Assembly: GCA_010356995.1 (NCBI GenBank)
Contig: ML996703.1
Coordinates: forward strand, 721,002 to 785,001
Origin: Trichodelitschia bisporula
Taxonomy: Eukaryota; Ascomycota; Dothideomycetes; Phaeotrichales; Phaeotrichaceae
Reading direction: 5' to 3'
DNA: 64,000 nucleotides
Below are positions 13,060-24,002 of the stretch, piece after piece; positions within the stretch are counted from its first letter, which is position 1; each line of letters opens with the position of its first letter. The position numbers and the translations under genes are program-made. A model generated the notes under the pieces. The model made no database searches, was not told the DNA's origin, and was given only the letters and a program-made list of their open reading frames with translations.

Positions 13060-13855
13060 CTACTCCTCCATCTCGTCCACGCCACCCATCGCGTCCTCTT
13101 CCTCCTCAGGCGCCTCCTCCCACCACACGATCGGCCCAAGGCCCGCCTGATCCATGGACCCAATAATCGTGTAAGGCACATCCCTTGACTCTAAACTCTC
13201 ATCGTTCTCCGTCCCTTCCGACGATGTAAGACCTGTAATCTTAGGTTTCTGCGGCGTATGATCATGCCACACCTCCGCCTCGACGCGAAAGCGCACAGGC
13301 TCGTTGCGGTCGTAGAAAAACTCCGTCCCGTCTTCCGTCGTCCAGATCCACACATGCTCGTCGTCGCGAAATGTGAACCGCGAGCCTTCAAACAGGTTGC
13401 CTGGCCCGGGGATCCAGATGTCGCTGAAGAAGTCGAGGCCGATGCGCAGCCCTTCCGCCGTCGAGCCCTCGAGGATCACACCTTGGATGATTTCACCTTT
13501 GAAGGGACGGAATACAATCGCCCGGAATACCACGTTGACGTTAACCATGCCGTCACTCTGGCCGATTAGACCTTCGGAGGCTTTAAGAAGCTCCCAGAAA
13601 CAGATGCAGAGGCCCACATTCTGTATGACCTGGATGACGTTAGCCCCTCATTGCAAAGATTTATAGCCGTGTTTCTTAGGATGCTGTACCTTGTTCGCAT
13701 ATTTCCGGTTTATATTATCCTCAATGGCCTCTATGCTCGGCTTGCGAAAGTCCTGGGGCGTTATCCGAACGAGGTCGGAAATGGTCGTCTAAATGGTAAC
13801 AGTGAGGACACGTTCAAGATATGCATGCAATAGCAATACTCACGAGGACAAACAT
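13060..13855 (-). CDS. RPC25: DNA-directed RNA polymerase III subunit Rpc25 (RPC8)
   Basis: Subunit of the Pol III stalk (with Rpc17), needed for initiation at tRNA and 5S genes; relative of Rpb7. Three exons on the minus strand: 13855-13844, 13788-13690 and 13629-13060, giving 226 residues. The first coding exon is only 12 nt (MFVL). It splices to the second exon, which begins TTISDLVRI, restoring the family's N-terminus; the next junction gives NKVIQNVGLCICFWELL. The N-terminal tip domain and an S1-like OB domain (VNVVFRAIVFRPFKGEII; FFSDIWIP) are intact. The end, MDQAGLGPIVWWEE, matches the conserved tail of Rpc25, followed by an acidic stretch. The fit with yeast Rpc25 is continuous from end to end, so identification is secure. 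Confidence 0.94.
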
Positions 13856-14428
13856 GCTTGATGGATTCGCGCATGCATACTCTGGTACTACCTTTGCCCT
13901 ATCACTTCGTTTTAGCACCGCGCTCACTTTGCTCCCTTCGACCTGAAATCTGAGGTTAAAGTCACATGACTGTGGTTAGGTGATTATGATGCTGTGTTGC
14001 CAAGAAACGGGGGCGCACAGGCCCTGACAAGGATTCTAGAGCGCACGGGCCAAGGGAGGGACGACATCTCTGCCACTTGAACTTCTCCACAAACACCGAC
14101 AACTCCAACTCTCTGCACTACGCGCCGCCCCCTTTAACCTCGAAATTCTTCACAAATCCTTGTGATAATCAGTGAAGCTCTTTTCACAGACAACTGTTTC
14201 CATAGTCCATCGGTATTACTGATACTGTTTGTTCATCCTCCTGCTCCGGCGGGGTTGCTTCGTGGTGCTCTGTCGCGCAGCGTCCGCATCAGTTTCGGCC
14301 CTTCCTTCACTCATCCAGTACGACTCTCATTTCTCTGGCTGTGCCTTCTGCATCAAAGGAGCAATGCAAACTGATGTATTGCAGCATTTTCACCTGAAAT
14401 CAACGCTGTCAGTGCAAGTTCAATTACG
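13856..14428. other. Divergent promoter region
   Basis: About 570 bases between the diverging RPC25 and NUFIP-like genes, both RNA-metabolism genes. A shared promoter region is likely. It includes C/T-rich stretches near 14090-14350 typical of fungal promoters and leaders. No gene or known site was identified. Confidence 0.5.
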
Positions 14429-16352
14429 ATGAGCGGGCAATTCAACTTCCCACCTCCTCCCCCTCCCCCTTCGAACAACCAGCAAACCCTTCACCCTCCC
14501 TACCATGGTCAAGGACTGTCCAACGGCTACCCGAGCCAGGTTGGAGGCCGCAACTACACACAGGTGGACAATCTGAACCACCAGTTCGGACAGCAACGGA
14601 CACAGCAGCGGTTCGGCGGCGGCGGTCGGGGCCGAGGCGGTTACCACAACAGCAACAATCGTGGTGGTGGTAGGAGCTACGGTTCTCAGAATCCCGGTCA
14701 AGGCCGTGGTGGTCCGTCTCAGAATCTGTCGCAAGGTCATCCCTCCTACAACGGGAATGCAGCAGCAGCTGGTCCGCTTCAGGGGCCATACCACCATGGA
14801 TATCCCGCTCCTGTTCAGTCTAGTTTGCCAACTTCTGGCTACGGGCAGCAGTGGCAACAGCCCATCTCGGGTCCTGCGCAGTCGTCCTATACCGCCCCCC
14901 TCACTCAGACTCCTAATAGTCGGCAATACCCCCCTGCGTCTTACGGCTATCAGGTTGCCCAGTCAGCTCCCCTTCATGGACTGCCAGTCTCGGGATACGG
15001 CATGCCGGCGGCAGCCGTTCCTCCCGCTACTGGGCAGCAGCCCCAGCAGCTGCCGATGATGGGACCGCCCATTCGGTGGGGCTTCCAAGGTGGGCAGCCG
15101 CCTCAGCACACACCCCCGCAGCAGCCGTTTAGAGGCGGTTACCGTAACCGTCCTCGCGGCAACCGCCCCGCTCAGTCGCAGCAGCCGCACACTGAGACCA
15201 AGCCCATCTCCGTCCCCTCGGTCCCAAATTTTGCTACATTGTCACTTCCACCGAAACCTCCCGCTCTCGCTTCTAGTTCAGACAAGCCGAAGAAGAAGAA
15301 GCGGAGGAAGGGAAATCAGCTCGGACTCACTCCTAAAGGGGATGCTCAACAGGATGTTGATGAGGAAATAGATGAAGAGGAGGCTTTTAAGGCGTCTGGG
15401 AAAAGGTTCGTTGCATATTCACCCTTTCACATGTGTACTAACTGTATAGTGCTATCGAGCTGATGCAACCAAACGGAGTTTCTGTTTCGCTGAGTACTTC
15501 AGAGGACGTTGCGGCTTTCATTGCGCAGCGTAGGAAGAACTACCCCACGGCTGCGAAAGTCGAAGCGAAAAAAGCCTTCGCGGAAGCCGAGGCTCAAAAG
15601 CGGAAGGCCGATCGCGCTGCAGCCAAGGCCAAGGCTAAGCAGCAGAAGGCTCAGAAAGCTTCTGAGGCCCAGATAGCGGCCACACAGCCAGCTGATGCGA
15701 TCCCTGAAGATCCAAAGCTCCGCATCGAGTATCTGCGTAAACAGCTGCGTCTTGCCGAAGAAGCCGCTGCGGGCAACAGCACGACTTGGACAGCCACCGC
15801 CGCCAACGGGGAAGCTCATGCTGATGCTTCTGCCGCTGCTCAAGCTTCCAACGGTACCGGCGCCCCCTGCGACTTGATGGCCGCGCTCGAAAAGTCGCTT
15901 GGTTACGTTCGTGAGGACCACGCTGCTCCTGATGTCAATCCAGCCCTCGATAGTCTGGGTAGCACCTCGACGTCGAGCACTGACACGACGGAGGATGAAC
16001 AGGGTGGCCCCACCAAGAGGCGCGTTCAGCATGCCGCTAAACGCGCCCGCGGTGAAGTTCCACTTTGCAAGAACTTTCTCAAATCTGGTCGTTGTAGGTG
16101 GAAGAACTGCAAGTTCATCCACGAATCAGCGAATGCGGGCACTGGTAGTGATGCTGCTTCGCAAGTCCCTCCCCAGAATCCGAAGAAGCGAAAGCTTTAC
16201 GATATGGTGAGTTCTGATTGCAATAATGTCTTCTATAAGCTCTTGTTCGGGTACTAACACTGCCTCAGCTCGTTGAGCAGGACCGCAAGCACGTTTACAG
16301 ACTCGGAGTCCAGGCCGTCAAATTCCTTGGCAGTACCGGATTTCTAAGTTGA
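14429..16352 (+). CDS. NUFIP1/Rsa1-like CCCH zinc-finger protein
   Basis: Likely fungal counterpart of NUFIP1/Rsa1, which helps the R2TP machinery assemble box C/D snoRNPs in the nucleus. Exons 14429-15405, 15450-16206 and 16269-16352 join in frame to 605 residues. The first 260 residues are Gln/Gly/Pro-rich with an RGG-like patch. A basic cluster (KPKKKKRRKGN) is a probable nuclear signal. The NUFIP-type segment follows the first junction (VSLSTSEDVAAFIAQRRKNY), then an Ala/Lys-rich coiled-coil region. A CCCH finger lies near residue 532 with spacing C-x8-C-x4-C-x3-H. The short last exon (LVEQDRKHVYRLGVQAVKFL) closes the conserved C-terminus. The first intron has an unusual donor, GTTCGT. 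An open frame at 16522-16764 after the stop was not joined to the gene. Confidence 0.8.
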
Positions 16353-17078
16353 TCGCTTTATTGCTCTCACCGCTTCGCCTTCCCACACTGCATGAGGAAT
16401 CGCGGACAATATTTGACGTTTTATGAAGGTACTAACTAATATATAGACACAAGGGGAAGGGGAAGACGAAGATAATGGGGGTACGAACGTCAAGGGCGTA
16501 AGCGGCAACGAGCAGGTCAATATGGATGAGAACACTGTCAAACAGGCCAACGTCGACGAGAACCCTGTGGAACAGAACATTATCAACAATGGGACGTATA
16601 CGACCTCTCAAGTCTCTAGAAATGCTTCCAGAAAGATCTGGCGGCTCGCGACAAGGAGCAAACCGACTGTTCGAAAAGGTTCCGGCCGACTTCCACATGT
16701 TGGCCTCCATGGGTTGCTTGCCGTATCGTCCCGGGTGCACTTAGTGTCACTTTGCTACGCATAAATACGGGTAGAGTAGAACTAATGGGCGAGATGTGGG
16801 ACGGTTCTGGCTTTGTATGATAGGGCATGGCTTAACCGGGCTTCACAGCTCGTGGTACGGAATAAGGCTGTCGTGTATGATTATCATGACGGTAATGGTG
16901 GTGACTTCTGATATCTAGAACGACAGATGTATGCTGTGATAGTACGCAGTACTGTGATGCTTTCTGATTGGATCTGAACGTTGCTCCGCACGGACCAAGT
17001 CATCGGCATCCGGGCTTGAGGTCGACCAATTTCATGGATTGACCTGCACTTGAGCATGCAAACCCTCCACTTTTCAAT
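16353..17078. other. Intergenic, only short frames
   Basis: About 0.7 kb after the NUFIP-like gene and before the SET/MYND gene. An 80-codon frame (16522-16764) is rich in Asn and Glu and is preceded by an AG at 16447. It has no recognisable relative and could be part of a long 3' UTR. Confidence 0.45.
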
Positions 17079-18775
17079 ATGACTGAAGCAGACGCTGTTT
17101 ACGTCAAATCTTCGCCCATTGCGGGAAGAGGCCTTTTTGCCAAAAAAGATATCGGCGAAGGCGAACTCATCTTCCGCATTGCCCAGCCCATGATCGCAGT
17201 TCTCGACGTACCCCGTATCGACGACACATGTGCCACCTGCTTCACATGGACGGTGAACCCCACCGGCCCATCGACCGACCACGCAGTCACTGTCAAAGCC
17301 TGTGCGCGTTGCAAGCAGCTCAAATTCTGCAATAAGGTGGGCTACCGACCTCCCTTCTCACAACTTCGGACTGCAGTTTCTAACCTTCCAGACCTGCCAA
17401 TCCCGCGCCTGGTCCCTCTTTCACAAGTTCGAATGCCGCACCCACGACCCGTTGGCCGCGGTCAACACAACCGAGCTTCGCAAATTTATGCATACGGGGC
17501 GTGCCGTGATACGCCTCCTCTTGCAGTGGGAGCACGGGACCATTTCTGCAGACGCGTGGAACGATATGTTGAAGCTGGAGGCATCTGTAGATCGTATACT
17601 CGCTGCAGGAGGGAAGCGGGCGGTTGAAGTTCGGGGTCTTGGAGAGTCCGCGCTGTGGTATACCGGGCTTAAGGGCAAGTACTCCAATGAGTTTGCGGTG
17701 CACTTGTCCGCTATGGTGAGTGAATTCTGCTCGATATTGGGAAAAGATGCTTATAGTTCAGCTCCAAATCAACGCCTTCACCCTCATAACGCCTACCCTC
17801 GACCCGATAGGCGTCGTCTTCGATCCACTCGCCGCCTGCGCAAACCACTCCTGTAATCCCAATGCCGTCGTCCTTATGGATGGCCCGCACATGTGCTTCC
17901 GCTCCTTGCGCCCCATACTCAAAGACACTGAAATCCTTATATCCTACGTCGACGCCACTAACCCGCGCTCTAGACGACATGAGGAGCTAAAAGAACGGTA
18001 CTACTTCACTTGCACTTGCGAAAAGTGCGCTGCCAGCCCGTCCCACCCTGAGGACGAACTTCGCCCCCTCAACGCTGTCCAGAAAAGAAAGACGCAGGCC
18101 GTCCTCGCGAAAATACTCAAGGAAAATCCGGACCTCGCGCCGGACATCTCACAGCATCCCTCCCTGGACACAGCTCTCGAAGTCCTGGAAAAGCACTACT
18201 TCGACGAGCTCACTCGCATACGAGTGGCTAACATCCCTTACCTCCAGATCAATGCTAACATCACGTGCACAATCATCGAGGACAGAATTCGGATGGTGAG
18301 CAGCGTGCCTGCGTGGCCGCAACACCGACAGCCGCTCCCCGCGCTGCGGCACGAGTTGTATCTCAACCACGTCTGTACCGGGCGCTGGGCGGACGCGTTC
18401 CTGCAGGTCGTGCTCATGCACACTTTGTCCGACCCCATCCTCTATCCCGCGCCGCATCATCCCGTGCGCGCAGTGCGCTTGTGGACGGCGGCGAAATTGG
18501 GCCTCCTTATTGCGGAGCATGGGGCGCCGGAAACGTGGTGGGGCGTGAATGTGGGCCCTGTGACATTAGCATACTTCAGTGAATTTATAGGGATAGTGGG
18601 AAAGAGTCATGGCGTGGGGAGTAAGTTTGAGAAGATGGCCCGAGAGAAGTGGGAGGATGTTACCTATGGTCCGCTTGTGGCAGGGAACGTTATGGTGAAG
18701 GGCATTGTTGAAGATTCGCTGCGGAGGTTGGTGGAGATTGGGCTGGCGGCGGAGAAGGCGGAGAATGCGGCGTAG
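17079..18775 (+). CDS. SET and MYND domain protein (SMYD-like methyltransferase)
   Basis: Putative protein lysine methyltransferase of the SMYD type. Exons 17079-17336, 17392-17715 and 17762-18775 give 531 residues. The SET domain starts at once (SPIAGRGLFAKKDIGEGELI), is split by a MYND zinc finger (CATC, CARC, FCNKTC, then FHKFEC; cysteines near residues 50-105) and resumes with the signature ANHSCNPNAVV. After ILISYVD comes the post-SET cysteine cluster YFTCTCEKCAA. The first intron falls inside the MYND finger and splicing rebuilds its CNKTC core. The C-terminal 200 residues form the helical (TPR-like) region usual in SMYD proteins. The residues expected to bind cofactor and zinc are present. 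The substrate cannot be told from sequence. Confidence 0.9.
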
Positions 18776-18877
18776 AGGCTGGTCGGGCGAGATGCTTCTA
18801 CGCGTTGCTCGTTGTTCTGGACAACGGATGAGGTTTAGGGTAGCGTATGTGGGCTCTCGGAGAAGCCTATGGTGTAT

Positions 18878-18937
18878 CAGACAGCGACGCAGACAGCGAT
18901 GCAGCCATCGATGTAGGCAGCGACGCAGGCAGCGCCG
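18878..18937 (+). repeat. Five imperfect 12-bp tandem repeats
   Basis: Five consecutive 12-base units, from CAGACAGCGACG to CAGGCAGCGCCG, lie between the SET/MYND gene and the AT-hook gene. Units 1, 2 and 4 differ at one to three positions; unit 3 is the most diverged. The period is a multiple of three, but the longest open frame across it (18847-19164) is out of frame with the next gene, so it is probably 5' leader or spacer. Confidence 0.8.
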
Positions 18938-19034
18938 GAACGGGAATAAAAGCCCCTCCCTCCTTCCCCACGGTCTCAACCCCTCACAGTCGCAACTTCT
19001 CACGGTCGCAACTCCCAACCTCAGCTACACAGCC

Positions 19035-19613
19035 ATGGCTCTCAAACGCGCTTCCAACGCCTCATCCGGCTCCTCCAAGCGCGTCAAAGCTAGAGCCACA
19101 ACTCCGCCGCCCTCGACCTCAACCACTGATACCGAACCAAAGCCGGACACGGCTAATATCGTGATCCTTGTGCTCCTGGCGCTGATGCGGCGCAGCGATA
19201 TATCCCAAGCGGATATATGGCGGGTGCTGGGAGCGATGGACTCGAGTCGAAAACCTGGCGGTTGGGAAAAGCATTTGAGACCTACGAATGTGCAGGCGAT
19301 GGAGTTGGCGAAGAAGATGGAGGAAGGGGAGTTTGGTGTTATTGGAGGGAAGAAGAGGGGGCGGCCTAGCGGAAAGAGTGAGGAGGAGAAGGCTGGGAAG
19401 GGGAAGGGTGGGAAAGGGAAGGGGAAGGGCAGGGGGAAGCAGAAGGAGGAGGAGACAGACGTCGAGAGCGAGAAAGAGAAGATGGCGGAGGATGAGAAGG
19501 AGGAGATGACGCCAGAAGATGACCTCGGATCGCTGCCGTCAGTGGGAGAAGTAGTGCTCGAAGCCGGGGATCCCGTTGTCGGAAGTGGCGACAAGGCTGA
19601 TGAGGAAGTTTAG
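19035..19613 (+). CDS. Small lysine-rich AT-hook-like protein, function unknown
   Basis: Single-exon frame of 192 residues. I do not recognise a named family. The N-terminus is Ser/Thr/Ala-rich. Residues ~42-90 (for example IVILVLLALMRRSDISQADI, then WRVLGAM) look like a small folded helical domain. Next comes an AT-hook-like core, KKRGRPSGK, then a Lys/Gly-rich stretch and an acidic Glu/Asp-rich tail. The composition suggests a nuclear DNA-binding protein (inference). The start is the first ATG of the coherent part of the frame, and an upstream 12-bp tandem repeat sits in its leader. G-rich codon use in the middle comes from the Lys/Gly repeats. Confidence 0.6.
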   Translation: MALKRASNASSGSSKRVKARATTPPPSTSTTDTEPKPDTANIVILVLLALMRRSDISQADIWRVLGAMDSSRKPGGWEKHLRPTNVQAMELAKKMEEGEFGVIGGKKRGRPSGKSEEEKAGKGKGGKGKGKGRGKQKEEETDVESEKEKMAEDEKEEMTPEDDLGSLPSVGEVVLEAGDPVVGSGDKADEEV

Positions 19614-20294
19614 TCGCCTTCGGATGCGGAAGCTTAGCTGTTCGTCTTCAGAATCAGAAATCGATCGGATACATTCCCCTTAATCCATGACACGGTTAGC
19701 AGTGAATCTTAAGCTTCGGCCTCCCGCACATCATCGCCCCACCTCGTATATCGTATCTCATATCTCCAGTCCCACAGCCTAATGCACCTCAAATGTGACG
19801 TGCCCCACAAATATCCCGCGCGCCGTCTCACGAACGCGGAGCACTGGCCACCTTCTTGGCAGCCTTGCAGTTCATGCATGAAAGCGCCGATCGCACAGCC
19901 CACGTTCCAGACACTCAAAAGGCCAGCCCAGTTTCGAGATCATAAAATTGGCACCGAGCTTCATTTACGCCGTGCGCATGACGTCGGGAAAGAGGCCTTT
20001 CCTCAATCCCAGCGCGCCCCGATTAGAGACTAGCATCAACAGCAAGCAACACGCAAAAACCGCACCAAGAAGCAAGATTGCCCAGCAAAGACACGCGATG
20101 CACACTTTTGACCGCCGCGCGGAGAAAACAAAGCCCTGGTATTCGATCTGCAGCGCACGCGCTGAAGTCCTACCCGAACAAGCCCTCCACGCAACGCACA
20201 TGCGAAAAATGGTATCTAACAAGCCCCAGCCAAACCCAGAACCCACGCCTCGCCCTCAAACATCATACAGAGTACCCCCCCAACCGCGTCGCAA
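19614..20294. other. Convergent 3' region
   Basis: About 0.7 kb between the convergent AT-hook and GPI-protein genes. A 116-codon plus-strand frame (19948-20298) runs antisense to the 3' side of the GPI gene and looks like chance. Nothing else recognised. Confidence 0.45.
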
Positions 20295-21032
20295 TTAGTG
20301 GAAGTAAAGCATAGCGACGACGGCGCCCATGATCAGCGCAACGGGGCTCTTGAGCCCGCTCGCGCCGCTGCTAGGTGCGGTGACAGACTTGGTCGGGACG
20401 GAGCTCGCGCTCGTGACGGCCTTAGTCGCGGATGCGGAGGTCGCGAGCGTAGTTGTCGTGGCGCTGGAGTCGGTGGCGCTGGTGGAGGTGGCGGCGGAGT
20501 CGGTGGAGGAAGCATCGGCAGAGGTGGCGGAGGCCTTAGCGGTGGCAGACGCGGTGGGGAGGGCGGTGCCGGTGCCGCCGGACACAGCGAACAGGCCGGA
20601 GTAGTTGTTCGAGGTGCCCTGCTTGATTTCGAAGGCGTAGTCGGTGCCGTCGGTGATGGTGCTGTCGACAGTCCAGGTGAAGGAACCGCCTGTGCCGGTG
20701 GCTGTGAGGGTGGTGAGTGTCACTGATAGCGAGAAAAACGCGGAAACAGTAAGCAATGTACGGGTGGGTGAGCCTTACAGGTCAGAGTGCCGACTGTACC
20801 GAGGTTGCCAGATTCGCCTTTGCGCAGCAGGATAGTCACCGGCTAGAGATGTTAGAGAGACTACGAGAAGTGGAGAAGTGCGCGCAAGTCGTACCTGGGT
20901 CGCATCACCGCCGGACCACTGGATCGTGTACTGCTGGCCGGCCTGGACGGACGTGGGAACCGACGTGAACATGAGCTGGGCCATGGCCGAGGCGGCCAGA
21001 ACGGCGACGCTGAGGATGGTGCGGAAGTACAT
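20295..21032 (-). CDS. GPI-anchored Ser/Thr-rich cell wall protein, Kre9/Knh1-like domain
   Basis: Secreted wall or membrane protein. Exons on the minus strand: 21032-20895, 20842-20779 and 20722-20295, giving 209 residues; introns are 52 and 56 nt. An N-terminal signal peptide (FRTILSVAVLAASAMAQ) is followed by an Ig-like Kre9/KNH domain: FTSVPTSVQAGQQYTIQWSG, then PVTILLRKGE, GGSFTWTVD and YAFEIKQGTSNNYSGLF. A Ser/Thr/Ala-rich mucin-like stretch follows. The C-terminus is a short hydrophobic tail (SPVALIMGAVVAMLYFH) after small residues, a typical GPI-attachment signal. The family is common in ascomycetes and linked to beta-1,6-glucan and wall structure; the exact role is unknown. Confidence 0.9.
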
Positions 21033-24002
21033 GGTGGCTGATTGAAGAAGAGATGTGGGTATTACAAGGCTGTACGGCGGGGTTGGGTGGAGAAGAAGAT
21101 GTAGCTGGTTGCAAAGGAGCGTACTAGGAAAAATAAGTCTTCCGATTAACCAAAATGTGACGAGTGAGAGTTACAGAATGAGAAGAGGAGAGAGGGTGAG
21201 CGAGAGGGCGCGTCGACGAGATTATCAACATTCAGGCGCAGGGCGGGCGCGCGGGAGGGATGCGGGGGCTTGGGAGACCAAGCGCAGGATTCGGGGGCGA
21301 AGGGCCGTTGTTCGAAATGAGGTCGGCTTTGCCTGGACCAGCAAACCAGGCCTTCGGCTGGCAGTGGCTTAGCGGCCATACCCGGAGCTGAATATGCTGA
21401 GCGTGGGATTATTGCGTCCTGGGCATTCCTGTACTGGCTGGGGTTGACGAGCTGAGAATAAGCAGCAGTTGGACAACGGACCAGTTGACTGCAGTTGATT
21501 ATACGAAGGGGACACGAGCCGTGGATAGAGTAAGGCACGATAAGGATTCAGCTCGAGTTTCCGGGTTGGCCATGGAGAGTACGGAGTACAGTACGTTAAA
21601 CGTGATCATCAAGAGGCCCACGCACTGTTGGATAGTTGGATAAGTTGGCCGATGGGAGCACTTGAGGACCCGACTCCCCTGAGGGCTAAGGAGTGACCCC
21701 CCACAAGGCGAGAATGACAGTTGCGCAAAGTGCGAGATGGCCTCCTCAGGGGGTTACCCGTCCCCGCAGCTAGGGGGGGCTTGCATGGCTTGGCCATTTG
21801 GGGTTTAGGTGGTGCCTTCCAGCGCGTGTTGCGCGACTACCGGGGTTGGTGAGAAGCGCAATACGAGCTGCTGAACTTCATCGTCGTTCGGTCAGTCCTC
21901 CGGCGCGCGGTAAGCAACGAACTAGCCGCCAGGTCTCTACCGGTACGTCGATCGGTCTCCGCACTCCATATCTCGGGTTGAATCATGGCCGGACTCCGCA
22001 GGTAGCGTAGCCTCCCCCGGATCTACAAGTGAACGTTGCACGTGTATGACCACGCTCAAGACATGACATCGACACTACCTCCGCTTCCACTTGTCTTCAT
22101 GTCAAACTGTGGTTGCTGTCTGTGAGCCTCCGGTGATTGAAACTCGGGCGCTTTTTACGGCGCTGTACCTTTTGAGCCGAAGGCGCAAGCCTCTTTCGCG
22201 GTGGTTGCCAACTCTACGCACTATTGGCCAAGGAAGCATCGAAGGCGCTTCGGTGCAAGGGCTCGTGATGGGGGGATGGCGACGCATCTTCCAACGGTGG
22301 GACGTTGGTCGTGGGGTCATCTGCATCTTGTGGGAACATACGGTATGTAATTGCGAGTGGTAAGAGGTGAGAGTTGGTTGAAAGTGTTTGGTGGTCGGAA
22401 TACAGTTCAAGCATTACCCCACACCGGTGGCAATGCGCTGACGGCTCGCATTGGTGTGGTTCGACGTCGTAGCCGTCTGGTGCGGCCTTCCTCTTCTGCT
22501 CTCCTCGTCAGGCATCGTCAGTGACAAGGGGAAGGAAAGGAGCATGCACATCGCCGCGCGCTATGAGGCTTAGCGTCTCACCGTCGACCACCCCCTGCTT
22601 GAGGCGGTAGCACTCGAGAAAGCTTAGCGTTTCCCCAGCTTCTGGAGAATCTGTTCACCCATCGCAACACCAAACATAGCTCACCATCCATAATCTATCC
22701 GCCGCTGAACCGGTATCGCTTCTGCTTCACAGCTTTGCCTCGTACTCGTCATTTCCATCTCTCGTCGTCGTCGGGGTCGCCGGTGTGCTGCGCTCTTTTC
22801 AATAGGCGAGGACAGAGCATACGTGGGCTCAGCCAGCCCAAGCCTACACTATCGCGAACTAGCCGCCGCTATCCCTTGATCCAAGCTGCCCATGGCATCT
22901 AGAGCTGCACATCAAGATCCACTTCCGCGCGCTTACACAAGATGAGCCTCGGCTAGCGCTGCGTCGTGGGAAAACCGTGCGGCCGGTCTAGATGTCGTGG
23001 GATCTACGGTAGCATGGGATGCTCGGCTTTGACCACGCCTGTGGATACCCGATGTCCCAAAGCTCACACTATTGCTTTGCGCCGAACTATCCCACCCTTT
23101 TAGGTTCCGATGTCCCTCATATCAGCCGGGGTATCAAAGCTCATCACCATGTTGAAGTCTGTGCTCCGGTCGCCATGCCAGACTTGAACGTCATCTGTGT
23201 CACCCATATGATGAACCGGAGACAGAGACGGCAATACTGGCCAACTGATGAATTGACTTCTCTTAGTGGCTGTTCAGAGCTTACCTCCAATCAAACTCTT
23301 TAAGTTCCGCCATTCACTATGCGTTCATCATCACCAGTACCACGTGACCTGGATATCTCGACGTTCTCATGAGCAGCCTCAATGTCGAAGGAAAACCGAT
23401 CTCATGCTCATCTAAGTCTCTGTGGTCATTTCAGTCTTATTGCTTACCACCACTACTAGGAATTTCTTCTAAGTGGTCTCTCGGAGTGTTTTCTCCTACG
23501 TCGGAGTTCCGAGGACGACTTCAATTTCGGCCTATCATCCCACCAATGCGGCGATCATGGTCCAAACGACGTCCTCTGATTAGTGCCAAACTTATCAATG
23601 AGTTAAGGAATCCATCCGCTCAGGATTTCTAATCAGACATGAACATCTTTGGAACAAAGTGGATAGAAATGAGATGACTTGATTGTTGACTTGGGGGAAA
23701 CCCTCACTATCTACACAACCAGTATGCTTGCATCTCTCAGGCGTAACTGCAGTGACAGTAATGGTGATTTCCCTTGAGTAACCAGACAGGCACGGCGGTC
23801 TCGGTGGGAAGTGACCAATCGAGGACCTATTGCACCTGGCAACATCAGTCGGTCTGTTGTTTACAGAGGTAGCATCCTACGAGTTCTCTGCCCAAGGTCA
23901 AGCGATATAAAGGCCGTTACAGCCAGGTGCCGTTGTCTCCCCGCTCAGATTCTGTTTCAATCGTTCCACAATTATCTGACATCATCTCAATTCACTTATG
24001 CA
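21033..24002. other. Gene-poor stretch, about 3 kb
   Basis: No recognisable gene. Open frames are at most about 100 codons on either strand, except for the non-conserved 5' part of the frame discussed for 24003-25675. A weak 9-bp inverted repeat (CCCCTGAGG at 21676, CCTCAGGGG at 21744) is present. The base composition is not obviously AT-rich, so I see no strong sign of RIP or transposon decay. No tRNA found by eye. Confidence 0.45.

Noticed and set aside
14420-14926. 168-codon minus-strand frame opposite the NUFIP-like gene
   Set aside because: Shadow of the Gln/Gly-rich first exon; no independent support.
16522-16764. 80-codon frame after the NUFIP-like gene as an extra exon
   Set aside because: The NUFIP-like gene already closes with its expected C-terminus, and no donor links to it.
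21676-21752. 9-bp inverted repeat CCCCTGAGG / CCTCAGGGG
   Set aside because: Short and G/C-biased; expected by chance in this length. Not listed as a repeat feature.
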